DNA from: Paraconiothyrium sp. Pb-2020
Lineage: Eukaryota > Ascomycota > Dothideomycetes > Pleosporales > Didymosphaeriaceae
Direction: 5' to 3'
Length of the DNA: 64,000 nucleotides
NCBI GenBank assembly: GCA_022419385.1
Contig: JAJUBI010000002.1
Coordinates: 3,658,001-3,722,000 of the forward strand
Shown in pieces: positions 22,983 to 33,754 of this stretch. A program made the position numbers and the translations under genes. The first letter of the stretch is position 1; each line of letters begins with the position of its first letter. The notes under the pieces were generated by a model. It worked only from the letters and a program-made list of their open reading frames with translations. It searched no databases and had not been told where the DNA came from.

Positions 22983-24806
22983 ATGGCCGTACTTGCAAGA
23001 TTACACATCATCACTTCCAAGGTGATCTCTGCTTCCCACCTACTATATACATCTAAAGTCCTTCAGCGAATGATTTCCGCCGCGACTATGCAACCGGATT
23101 CTAGCCTTAGCAAGCGAGGCAGGGATCTCACTTCCGACCGCCTCGGACCCAACGCTCGGGAAGCAACCGAGAAGATTGGGTTCTACAATGGGCCATGGGA
23201 CCCAGAGACAAATCCAGATGGGTTGGTGAACCTGGGGACGGCGGAGAACGTATGAGAACGCTCAAGACAATTATCACATCGTCTGCTGATCTTGTTGGCA
23301 GTCGCTCATGCTAGATGATATGGCCGAGTTCATCAATAAGCAAAAGGTATAGTCTGACAGGCCGTTTGAGAATGAAGAGGCTTCTCGATATACTGATGTA
23401 TGAGGAATGCGTAGATTGAATTGAAAGGGGAAGCGCTCGACTATAGCGAAGCGTGGGGGTCGGCGCGTTTGAGGAAGGCTGTGTCCCAGTTCATTAATAC
23501 GTGAGTAAGGTCCCGATGTAATCTGCAACTATAAACAGAAACTGATGACTTCATCGTATGTTATCTACAGTCATTTCAATCCTCACACGTTCACCAAACC
23601 CGAGAACCTCACCATCTCGAACGGATGCTCCTCTTTATTCAATGCATTGGGCAACATTCTTGCTGACCCAGGCGATGGTATTCTCCTAACAAAGCCCTGT
23701 TACGTCGCTTTTGGCTCGGATTTCGGGACGCTGGGCGGGTAAGTCTTTGCATCTCTTTAATACGTCTCGCGTATCCTTATAGTAAACCTACTATTGTGCC
23801 TGGTGGTCAGCAAACAGCCTGACCAATCCAGATCACATTGCATGCTTCGTTAATCTACGTATTGCAGCAATGGGCTGGGTTAGATATAGGCCCTCGTACC
23901 CCAAACGGCAACGAAACCTTCACACTAGGTCTCTGTTTTACATGGAGGCTCATACGCTGATCAGATCCTAGCACGATACCCGTATTTGTCTCCAATGACG
24001 GTATTGATCAGTTCAGTCCAGATATACTTCCACGCTACGAAGCGGCTCTCGAGTATGCCGAAGAACAAAGTCTCAAACTCAAAATCCTCGTACTCTGCAA
24101 CCCGCATAACCCGCTCGGCCGTTGCTACCCTCCATCCACACTCATCGCGCTACTCTGCTTCTGCAATACACATAAGATTCACCTCATCGCCGATGAGATC
24201 TACGCCATGTCCGTCTACTCATGTTCCCAGGATAGCACGCACTTTACATCCGTCCTGAGTCTGGACTGGGAAAAATACATCGACCCACAGTACTTTCACC
24301 ACGTGTATGGAATGAGCAAAGACTTTGCTTGTGGCGGGCTGCGAATTGGTAGTTTTTGGACGCTGAACGATGAGTTGCAGAGGGCTGCTACTGCTTTGGT
24401 GAACTTCCATCATTCTGGCACTGTCAATGCACTGTTGGCTTGCACTATCCTAGAAAACGAAGCTTTCGTGGCTTCCTTTTTGGCGAAATCGCTGAAACGC
24501 GTGGCGGAGGCAAGTCAATTGGCGCGAAGCCTGCTAGATGAGGCGGGTGTACAGTACACAACTGCAAATGCAGGATTCTTCCTGTGGATTAACCTGGCGC
24601 CGTGGCTGAGGAGAGAAGATGGAGACGATGGGTGGAAGAGAGAGAGGAAGTTGATGGAGAGGCTAATCGAGGTTAGCGTTTACGTCGCGGGTGGTCAGAT
24701 GCAGAACGCTGAGGAGCCGGGTTGGTTTCGGCTCGTGTTTACGAGGGACGAGAGGTTGATTAGGGAGGGGTTGAAGAGGCTGAGGAGGGTTTGTAGGATG
24801 GCGTGA
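22983..24806 (+). CDS. PLP-dependent aminotransferase, ACC-synthase-like
   Basis: This is a fold-type I pyridoxal-phosphate enzyme related to 1-aminocyclopropane-1-carboxylate synthase and class I/II aminotransferases; fungal members often have unproven activity. Exons are 22983-23249, 23302-23346, 23415-23500, 23571-23738 and 23972-24806. The last intron is long (233 nt). Landmarks are FYNGPWDPETNPDGLVNLGTAEN, ISNGCSSLFNALGNILADPG, VLCNPHNPLGR (the NPxNP motif), LIADEIYAMSVY (PLP-contacting Asp and Tyr) and the Schiff-base lysine in YGMSKDFACGGLRIG. The last usually reads SKDFG, so the Ala-Cys is a small deviation. Start is uncertain: ATG at 22983 gives a basic hydrophobic leader of about 35 residues that could be a mitochondrial signal; ATG at 23088 gives MQPDSSLSKRGRDL and a 431-residue cytosolic protein. 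Confidence 0.88.
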
Positions 24807-24933
24807 TGATACTAGCTCACATGATAGAAGGCGGCCCCGTCGATGGACCAGCTCTCGCAATACCTGAATGACCTATCGACAATAAAGGCTGCCCTGCGCG
24901 GAGATTTTGACCCAGCCAAGAGATTGCGCAATT

Positions 24934-27013
24934 CTACGGCTTCTTAACCTCCTTTATCCTCCCCTCTATCCGCGGTGCAATAGCCCTGGTCCAGTCCACT
25001 CTCAACTCCTCTTTTCCCATCTCATCCGCACATTTGGGTGTATTCCTTAGCCCTGCCAATCTCCACCACTTCCGCATAACCCTCCTCAGTAGACCTAGCT
25101 CATGCTCATTGAATTTGATCAATTCACTGTCGTCGTACTCATAATCTTCGTCGTCGGTATCAGGATCCTCCTGCGCGCCGTTGCGGTGTTTCTGAGAAGG
25201 TGGAATAGCGATGCTGGATCGTCTCGGAAACGGTCGCGATGGATCGCCATCTCTGGTTGTTGATGCAGGATCATGGAAGGTATGCTTGGATTGAAGGGAA
25301 TGTTGAACCTTGGAGAACTTTTCGGACATATCAGGCGCCCAGTTCTTCCATTTGCCGAGGATCTTTAGCGACATGAAGTATTGGCGGAGGATGGTAGATA
25401 TGAGTACACCGTTCTCCTCGCTAACTATTTCTTTCGCCGTGCCACCTTCTTCTTCGATGATCAGTGAAGTGTAGCCATCTGGAAGTATTGTTAGACAATG
25501 ACGACGATGAAAGCTTGGGACTTGCTGACCTTTACCGCGACCCATATAACCGCGAGTGACAAGCCTATACTCCCTCCCCTCATCTAAAGGTTCTTCGCCA
25601 ATCTGGACGCTTAGTATTCGCTTCATCGGTTGCTGAGAGTAGTCCGTCTCAAATATGATGTTCGACACTTGTGGGAAGCGTCCTTCGAGCGCGGGATAAT
25701 TCGACACAGAATTTTCTAGTGCATCCCAAATTTGCTTCCCAGTAACCTGCATCACTACTACGGGGTCCTCAAAAGGAAAACAGTTGACAATGTCGCGCAC
25801 TCGCAGTACGCCCGGCGGGTAGATCTGATCACCACGAATGGTACCAGCGGCCATGATGCAACAGTCGCCCTCGTAGTAGAAGCGCATGAGATCACATACA
25901 AAATTGCCGAGATTTGACTCCTTCGTGCGGACAGTGGTGAAGCGTGCATCCAGTGGAGCGGCGGTGTATCCTATCGGCTTGTCCAATTTCTCATTCAACT
26001 TCTTCGTCAGACCTTCTACTAGTTTGAGGGCTTCTTGATCCTGTGGTATGCTGCTAACAATGTCTCTCCTTGTGATCCTAAAGTCCCAGCCTTTGCCGGT
26101 CGACTTTCGCCATGCCTCAATGTGGGAAAGCTGTTTGAAATCCGTACCTGAGCGTAGGACGTGTGTTCCGTTGATAAAGCTGTGGGCGTAGTAATGATCG
26201 TGTCCACCTAGTATGATATCAATCAACCCTCCCCCAGTCTTCTCGGCCAACTTGTTGTCGTTGGGCTCCCTCTGGTGAGATACTGCTACGATTATCTCTG
26301 CGCCCTGCTGTTTCAGTCCCGGAATCAGTTCCTTCGCCGTCGCACTCGCGCTCTTATAAATTATGTTTGGCGGTAGCGAGTTGATAGTGTCCAACCATTC
26401 CCGCTCTGCCAGTCCGATAACGCCAATCTTTATGCCATTTGAGGATGTGAGCATGATAGTTTTCTGTGCGTTGCCGAGAGGTACGTCGTCACCAAGGGCA
26501 GGGTCGATGACATTCGCGAGCAGCCAAGGGAATGTACATTGCGCAGTAAGATTCATGTATTGCTTCACGCCGAAGTCGAGGTCGTGGTTCTGCACTTGTC
26601 AGTTTTGGTTTTCCTCGATACCAGCAAGCTGCATACCCCTACGCACGCTACATCCGTCCCGATTCCGTTCAGTATGGGCACCATATGACTTCCTGATCCC
26701 TCCGATTAGTGGTAAACTTCGTAAAAGCTCCAATGTTCATCGTACCCTTCGTCACACTACTCTCCAGACTTGGATTGAAGGCATCACCAGAGAAGAAAGT
26801 AACCAGCTTCGGCTGATTCTTGAATTTCTCGTCTTCTCTGTAATATCTGACCAGTGTCTGAAACCTCCCTACGCCTCCGACAGGCTCCGCTGAGCCAGCT
26901 TCGACGTGGTAAACATCGTTGTAATGTAGGAATCGTAAATCTGGCGGGGTGCTCAGAGTGGGGCTAGAGGCGAACACGAGCTGCTCGTCCGCGGGGATGT
27001 CTTTCGGCGCCAT
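24934..27013 (-). CDS. 5'-nucleotidase/2',3'-cyclic phosphodiesterase family protein
   Basis: This is a dinuclear metallophosphoesterase of 642 residues with a C-terminal 5'-nucleotidase domain. Exons are 27013-26746, 26692-26637, 26589-25530 and 25478-24934; introns are 53, 47 and 51 nt. Metal motifs in order are LHYNDVYHV, SGDAFNPS, GNHDLDFG (split by the second intron), AVSHQRE and LGGHDHYYAHS. The C-terminal domain has SNLGNFVCDLMRFYYEGDC, IRGDQIYPPGVLRVRD and NCFPFEDPVVVMQVTGKQ. Unlike many family members, the N-terminus (MAPKDIPADEQLVFASS) is not a signal peptide, so the protein is probably intracellular. An Asp/Glu/Tyr-rich acidic patch (DTDDEDYEYDDSE) lies near the C-terminus. It converges with the aminotransferase gene, with only 127 bp between stop codons. 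Confidence 0.93.
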
Positions 27014-27650
27014 GGCCTCAATTGGAGCTATCAGGACGCTCAGAATAAGGTCAGGAATAGAGAAGAAACCGAAGCGATGTATGACTGAGCCCGTGTTTGT
27101 TTTCTATGCGCGTGTGCGGAGCGGGCGGTGAATCTCACGTGCAGCTTGGCGGAAGTTGAATCCAGGGTCCAGCTGCAGCCGTCCGCAGCAAACAGCCAAT
27201 TGTAGACAACGATTAGCAAGGGGCACAAAAGTGGATGCACCTTGATGTGCTGACCACCTACGTCGTTTCCTCATATCGACAAAACTGTCTCCAAAGCAGC
27301 TTGTTCAGAATAGTGAGCACTTAATACGACGCTATGCACCAACATCTATGCGACATAGTCGGAAGGCGTGAATCCATCATCAACGTCCAACCTCTCCAAA
27401 GCCCTCTACCAAGGCTATACAATCTTCATCAATCGCTATTGATGCGATCGCGTTGACCTCTTGAAAAGCCAAGGCCGAACGCCGCCATACCAAGAGTCCC
27501 TACCCAGATACCCAAAGTAGACCCAGATCAATCAGGAAGTGCATGCCAGCCATCCCATAATCCCAACTTAGCCTTGCCCTTACCCTTTGGACCCGGCCTA
27601 GACCCATGTGATGGACCCGACTGCGAACGCCTTGAACTCCTTCCTAATTC
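27014..27650. other. Intergenic, 5' of the 5'-nucleotidase gene
   Basis: These about 640 bp hold the 5' region of the 5'-nucleotidase gene and the 3' flank of the ING gene, both on the minus strand. No coding frame is recognised. Confidence 0.55.
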
Positions 27651-29798
27651 CTATTGTCGACTGCTTCCTGGGCGTCCACCCTTGCCGGTCTTCGTCTTTG
27701 CGTGTGCCTCTTTGCATTCGTCGCTGCAGAACCACTTTGTCCTACCCGAGGGAGCTCTATCGAGATTCACGCACGGAAGATGGAACCACTCGCGCGGACA
27801 AGAGTCGTTGTCGCACGCTATCATGTTTCCGAAGGATACTTGATTGCAGTAGCAGTACCGCGGCTCGTCGCCGTCCTCGTCCGATTCTGCTTCCTGCGAC
27901 TGTTCCCCGGGGGCAATGGAACTTGCTCTGGATGACTGCGGGTTCGACTTTGGCTCAAGTGCAAATTCCAGCGCAGGTGACTGCATGATTGCACTATTGG
28001 TCGCGGTGGTCTTCTTGTTCCCACGTTTAGACACAGTTCCTGTTGTCGTGCTGTTGTTTTCTGACGATGTATTCGAATTGCCGTTTCCGTTGTTGGCTTT
28101 GGGTGTACTTCTGCTGCGAACCATAGGAACCTCAGGAAACGATCCCACGACAGGAGTTGCCGTCTTAGAAGCACGACCCGCACGGGCAGTCGAGGGTGCT
28201 GGTGCTGGTATGTCGATTTCCATGTTTTCGGACGCCTGCGCCTCCACATCTTCGTGTTTGAAGGCCGTGATGGTGGTTAACGTCTCAAACGGCGGGAGGT
28301 CTGTGGTGTCTTTCGGGGTGGATGCTCCCTTGGTGGAGGCATTGTCGCGATTGATACCAGCCGCTTGCTCAAGTTCAGTGATAACGTTGTTGCTCGTAGG
28401 TTGCTGCACAGAGTGGGACGATGAAGGTCGACGAATGACAGGCGGTTCGGGGGCTGCAGATGCCACAGAGTTTGCAGTAGAATTCTTGCGCGCGCGGGCA
28501 GCTGTTGGGCGTTCTGAGTTTGCCGCGTTCGCTTTCGGTAACGTAAAGTTGCCGACCAGTGGGGACGAGGCCGGCTGAGGTGAATATGCGGGTAGTGCAT
28601 GCTTCCGCTGTGCCGGCGCTGGGGGTGCTCTAGGCTTCCGCTTGCTTGTCCCGCCCTCGACGCTTGGTGTTGCTCGCGGGCTTGTCCCGCTCCGCCCACC
28701 GGTTCCCGCGGCAGCTTTGAGGGCGCCACTCAGCGATCGTTCCATGGGCGGAGCCCCGGCCGCCGCTGCCGCCAGCGCTTTCTCTGTCTTCTTCCTCTTG
28801 CCCTGCGATGGCGCGCCATTGCTTGTGATGCCTAAGCCGACAGCACGACCATCGTTTCCAGCTGCTTCTGCCGCTAGCGCCTTACGTTTGTGCGGTTTCT
28901 TTGCAGGTCGGTCGTCGAAGTCGGAGTCAACGTGCTGGTGTCGACTGCGCTTGTTCGCAAGCATAGCTTCTCGTCGCGCCTCGCTTTTGGCTGCTATGGA
29001 GTCAACATCATGCATATGCTGAGCAGCGGCGGCCAGATTGTTGGCCGATACCACTTCTCTTCTCTGCCGCTCATGCGCGGTGCCCTTCTTCTTCTCCTCT
29101 TTATCCGCATATGCCCAATGTGTGAGACTCCCGTAGCGTGCCTCCTCGCTGACCTCGTCGTCCAAATGTGCGTAAGAGTTGTTCATGCGCGCGAGGCCCT
29201 TGTCTTTCGTCGCTTGAGCGCCACCGAGGACCACCAACTTCTCATCGAGCGCGGGCAGGATGTTTACGATATGCATGCGCAGCCGGCAGAAAGCCTGGCG
29301 CTTCTTCAGGTCGGCCTGTTCTCTTGACGAAAGTGTGTCTGGGTCGATCGCGGCGAGCTGTTGCCAGAGGATGGCTGGATCTTGCATCGTGCCGCCATTG
29401 GCGCTTGCGCCCGAGCCGTTCTCGACTACTATGGGATTGAGCGAGCTTTCGCGACGCTCTGCTCTGGTGGGGATGGGCATTTGGTCGATCTCATCGAACA
29501 TGAGCCCCAGACTACGTTCGGGGTCGTGGATCTTCGCTTCGACTTCCTTGAACATGGAAAAGTGCCGAATCAGCTCTTTCGGGAAAGCATCTACTGCCTG
29601 TGAGAAGTGTGTAAGTGCCGGACAGAAGCCACCGGCGTTGTTGGTCGTTTCGGGCGTCTGCTCCATCCCGCCAGAACGCCCTGCAAAGGTGCGCGCATAG
29701 TAGTTGGTCGGTCGGACGGTGGTGCGCCCATGTCGCGTCGGTCGGCGATCGGAAGCTGTAGAGGGACCGGCAGTACGAGAGCCTGCGGCTGGAGGCAT
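27651..29798 (-). CDS. ING-family chromatin protein with PHD finger (Yng/Pho23 type)
   Basis: This is a histone-reader subunit of a histone acetyltransferase or deacetylase complex, 715 residues in one exon. The ING N-terminal helical region spans about residues 55-260 (FSQAVDAFPKELIRHFSMFK, LKKRQAFCRLRMHIVNIL). A long Ala/Ser/Lys-rich disordered middle follows. The PHD finger near residues 650-700 reads RYCYCNQVSFGNMIACDNDS, then CPREWFHLPCVNLDRAPSG and WFCSDEC. It has the Cys4-His-Cys3 pattern and the aromatic residues that bind trimethylated H3K4 in this family. The ATG at 29798 (MPPAAGSRTAGPST) is the first in frame; the open frame upstream has no ATG. I cannot separate Pho23 (Rpd3L) from Yng2 (NuA4) or Yng1 (NuA3) with certainty. 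Confidence 0.92.
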   Translation of the reverse strand: MPPAAGSRTAGPSTASDRRPTRHGRTTVRPTNYYARTFAGRSGGMEQTPETTNNAGGFCPALTHFSQAVDAFPKELIRHFSMFKEVEAKIHDPERSLGLMFDEIDQMPIPTRAERRESSLNPIVVENGSGASANGGTMQDPAILWQQLAAIDPDTLSSREQADLKKRQAFCRLRMHIVNILPALDEKLVVLGGAQATKDKGLARMNNSYAHLDDEVSEEARYGSLTHWAYADKEEKKKGTAHERQRREVVSANNLAAAAQHMHDVDSIAAKSEARREAMLANKRSRHQHVDSDFDDRPAKKPHKRKALAAEAAGNDGRAVGLGITSNGAPSQGKRKKTEKALAAAAAGAPPMERSLSGALKAAAGTGGRSGTSPRATPSVEGGTSKRKPRAPPAPAQRKHALPAYSPQPASSPLVGNFTLPKANAANSERPTAARARKNSTANSVASAAPEPPVIRRPSSSHSVQQPTSNNVITELEQAAGINRDNASTKGASTPKDTTDLPPFETLTTITAFKHEDVEAQASENMEIDIPAPAPSTARAGRASKTATPVVGSFPEVPMVRSRSTPKANNGNGNSNTSSENNSTTTGTVSKRGNKKTTATNSAIMQSPALEFALEPKSNPQSSRASSIAPGEQSQEAESDEDGDEPRYCYCNQVSFGNMIACDNDSCPREWFHLPCVNLDRAPSGRTKWFCSDECKEAHAKTKTGKGGRPGSSRQ

Positions 29799-31528
29799 CG
29801 TGGAAGCACTGGGTTGCGCGCGCCGCGGGAAAGATGGCGTAGAAACGGTCTTTGAACACGAAGTACACAAAAAACCGGGAAAATTACTATGAGAGCTGTA
29901 GTAATGATGTGGGATCACATTTCAAGTAACGAGTAGGCGGCTGCTTGCGCGTAGGAGCAGCTTGTGTGGTGAAGCGTGGGTGAGGATCTGGTTCCCTCTC
30001 CTCTTCGGAACTACCACGTGCTTCGGTGATCGGCAAATCAATCCACCGTTGCGCAAGCGCGTCATTGTCCCATTTGGGTTGGCTCGAACGCTTCAAAACG
30101 TGCGAATATTGTCGATGGTGCGGATGTTTCAACTTAGCGTTTGTCTCTTCGATTTACCAATGGCGCATGTTTGTCAGAATTGAAGCCGCAGATACTGATT
30201 GACTCTTCTAGCACTCGGTCGGGCTTACCGTGCATCATAGCAAAACATCATCCGCCCCACTCACTTAATAGTGCACCCCTCAAGTTCTGCTACGTACCAA
30301 GCCCCTATCCCGGATGCCTCCACAGTGTTGATTTCTGAGGCCGTTAGGGTAATCCAAACTAGCTCAGCGGGCTATCTTAGACAAATGATTCGTTGACTGC
30401 AAAGCTTTACCGACGGACCATAGCTGCTCGAGGCAGGGCCCTTATTCTCTAGACGAGACTCCATGCATGCTAGCCGACGGTGCCTTCGGGGAAATATTTT
30501 CCAAAGCAAGCTTTAAGAAGAGTCTATGCATCAATCTCAACCAATTCAGACATTCATCCTGAGATTACACCCGGTTGCCAGCCTGCACGACAGTGACTGC
30601 GATGGCAATACCGTTGTGATACCGAGCAAGGCTAGTATACGATCTCTAGTGACTCTTCTGGCCCACTTCCTTCCTGTGCTGGAGTTTTTGGGCAAACTTG
30701 TGACACCTAATGTTTATCCGGGAACGATCCCAAGATTGATGACATCGTCAGGTATATCAAAGCCCTCGGGAATAGTACTATCAGAAGTATCTCTGATGAC
30801 CTTCCTTGACCACATCTTACTAACAATCTTCGAAAACCCCATGGCCATCAATGACCATCACATATTGGCAGTAGATTGTATTTAGTACCTTTAGATAGCT
30901 TAGATGCACTAGCGAACGCTGGAGTGTGTACTTGTTAATGCGCGGTCGACTCCCAGTGCACCTGCGTCACTAAGCCCCTCAGAAAACGACATAAGATTGC
31001 ACTGCGTATCATAACAAATCTGTCACCCTTAAGAGCACTTCAGAGTTCGATGGTGATGATGAGGTATGGAGTATGGGCTATATTTCGAGCTGTATTGTTG
31101 TGGGATCATGTGCGGGCCAGGAATACGAATACCCGTGAACCCGATGAACACATGCACGTGATATCAGTATATTAGGTAGACTTCCATTCGATCTGCCTAA
31201 TATTGCTTTTCTATAATTCGAAAGATCATGCTTTGATCTTGGCGACGATTGTCGCGCTGACAAAACTCAAGCCATAAGTAGTCCCATTATCGTTCGTGTG
31301 CGATATGCTCATTCAGACAAAGAAGACGATAAACTATGTGCGTTGTGCTAAGTTTTCCGACAGAGGCGCAGAGCGTTGAATAGCCTATCCGATGCTAATA
31401 CGATGGGAGCGAAACAGACATGCCTTTCACAATTCCATTATCTCTTCGGAGTCACTGTTGAGGAAAACCTCATTTGAGGCTAACACCATTGTCAAGCGAG
31501 TCGGAATTCGGAAAGAGGCGAGAGTTTG
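29799..31528. other. 1.7-kb intergenic region
   Basis: This holds the 5' region of the ING gene and the 3' flank of the coiled-coil gene, both on the minus strand. A 119-codon frame at 30526-30885 on the plus strand starts with ATG but has no recognisable domain and no spliced extension. I see nothing else. Confidence 0.55.
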
Positions 31529-33401
31529 CTAGGATGAAGCGCCCCCGAGAGGGGGACGGAACTCCGCAAGGAGGTCTTCGATAGAAGTGGGCGTATCGTT
31601 CTGGGCAGATGTACGATGATCCTCGAACTTCGGCGTCTCCATAAAATCATCGTACCCAGTCTGCATCACTTGAGCGTTTGAAGACGACATTTTCATCTCT
31701 GTCGATGCGCCATCGTTCGACAAAGTAGCGATGATGACCTCGCATGGAACGAGTACAAGCTCCTGATCCAGATTCTTGCCATGACCATCGCCCCATTTCA
31801 CAAGTCCAGGGTTAACGATGACGGCCACAGTTCCCTTGTCCACCTCTTCTTCATCATGAATATTCTTCAGGTATGCTGGCTGACCTTGGAAATAGGGATC
31901 ACCGATATTGGGGTAGACCACCTGGAGTCGGCAACGCTGGGTACTCATTTCAAGGGCAAGCGTAAAAGCTTTGTCAATGATCACGGGGACTTGTCTAAAG
32001 TCCGTAGCCGGAGAGAGCTCGCCGAGAGTCTGAGTGATGAGCTGGTAGACAGTGTTTCGTCCCTTCAGGATGCTATCAAATATGTCTTGCCGAAACTCTG
32101 CGCCCTGGCCGGTGGCGATACCATGTGTGATGATTTCTTTGCCGACTAGCTTGACCATTTGGTTCACAGTCATGGTCCTCCAACGCTCCGCCAAATCACT
32201 GGGAAGCGGCCAACCCGCAAGATGGCTTGTACCGAACAGCTTAGCCCACCAGCCATCAATATCTGATGAGCATTCAAGGCCAGCAATTCCGAACGGACTG
32301 CCAAACACTTGGGAGATCAAGACGGACCAGAGGAATGCTTCGATCAAGGCTTTCTTACGACCGCGGCCGTTCCAATGGGCATTATCGAGATTGATCAGAA
32401 GGCGGGCCGATACAATTGCGGGAATGTCAGCGAGCTCGATACTATCTGGGAAATGAATGTTCCGACTGAGAGTCTTGATTGAAGTGGCCAGCCAACGGAA
32501 ATCTTGTGTGAAATGCTCATCCGACACAATGCTGGCTTTCTCTACGTTCGAGAGCAGCTCTCGCTGTAGAGCAGTGACGTGCTCTTGAAGTGACTGTTCC
32601 TTCTTCTGGAACGAAATGATCTGCTCCTGATAATGGTGAGTTCGCTGCTTCAGGGTGTTGGCTTCAAAAGCCTCGTGCAATAACATTTGTAACATGCTAG
32701 TAGTGTAACGGTCGTGGCCAGTGGCTTCCGCATATGGACGAAGCAGGCGATCCTCGATCACAGAAAAAGAACTAGCAAAGGAATGAAACTCCTTCTCTAG
32801 GACCTTCTTTTCGGTCTTGATCTGTCTGTTCTCGTCTGTAAGATTTCTCGCTTCGAGGTCCATGTCCTGGAGCTTCTTCTGCAACCTCGAATGTTCGTGT
32901 TTGAGGTTCTTGTACTTGTCATCAACAGACAATTCTCGTCCAATTGACAATGACTTCGCATGCCCTTGCTGTTTTTTCAAACGCTGTGAGACGTATCTAT
33001 CGCCGTCGAAGTCGCCCAGCATATCCTCATTGAGGAAGTTAATCTTGGGAGCGGAGGAACTGCGACCATAGGTAACTCCCTTTCCACTGCGTGCCATGCT
33101 CCGCTCAGAAGCTACTTGTCCGGCGGCAACGGCTTCCTTTCGCATATAAGAATGGCGCTGCTCCTCCGTGAGTGCCCGCAATTCCGGTCGCGCCTCGTGT
33201 GTCTTGTCGGAAGGTTTACCCTGCGAGGTTGTATCGAAGTGCCTTTCTTCGGTAGCCTTTCCAAGAGACAGATTGTCCCGCGGTCGACCTGTGTCCTCCG
33301 TGAAGCCTAAAGCCTGCGCGAAGCTTTTGACCTACGCAGCTTAATAACAATTACGGAACGTAGGTGAGGTGACTTACCATTTCGAGTGCTTCTGTGACCA
33401 T
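31529..33401 (-). CDS. Uncharacterised coiled-coil protein
   Basis: I do not recognise this 608-residue protein. Exon 1 is 24 nt (33401-33378, MVTEALEM); exon 2 is 33331-31529, with a 46-nt intron. The N-terminal third is polar and basic. Residues of roughly 150-290 contain heptad-like coiled coil (KYKNLKHEHSRLQKKLQDMD, LEARNLTDENRQIKTEKKVL, later YQEQIISFQKKEQSLQEHV). The C-terminal half looks globular: FLWSVLISQVFGSPFG, then WRTMTVNQMVKLVGKEI, then QVVYPNIGDPYFQGQPAYL. A Ser/Thr-rich tail ends LAEFRPPLGGASS. No enzyme motif or membrane segment is seen. It shares a 353-bp intergenic promoter with the divergent Hsp70-like gene, which may hint at joint regulation. A structural or scaffold role is possible but unsupported. 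Confidence 0.85.
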
Positions 33402-33754
33402 CCTAATCCAGTTGAGGATGAATGAAGATATTTTGGTAGCCGAGAATTACCAGAGTGGAGGTAATGAGAGCATTGGACAATGAGAGGCGGCGAAAGGGCA
33501 ATACGTAGTGAAGGTGAGATCGTACCTTCTATATGCGGAGGCGTAAACACGGTCCTGCCGTGCGTCACCTTCACCTCTCACCTCAAGGCGATGTTCTGGC
33601 GAAGGTCCGCACGCAAGCGATCAAATTATGTCTGTTTGCCTTTCAAACTTTTCTTCACACCCTGTCTCCTCGCACTTCCTTACTCTCGCGATGTCAAAAC
33701 ATCCGCCTCCTCTAGCTCTCGGAACATACTCTGCACAGCGCCGCTCACCTCAAG
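33402..33754. promoter_or_regulatory. Bidirectional promoter, coiled-coil and Hsp70-like genes
   Basis: These 353 bp are the whole space between two divergent ATGs. An ATTGG (reverse CCAAT) occurs at 33472-33476. I did not find a clean heat-shock element. Confidence 0.6.

Noticed and set aside
30526..30885. 119-codon plus-strand frame in the 29.8-31.5 kb gap
   Set aside because: It has an ATG, but no recognised family, no signal peptide and no flanking exons; the evidence is too weak for a gene call.
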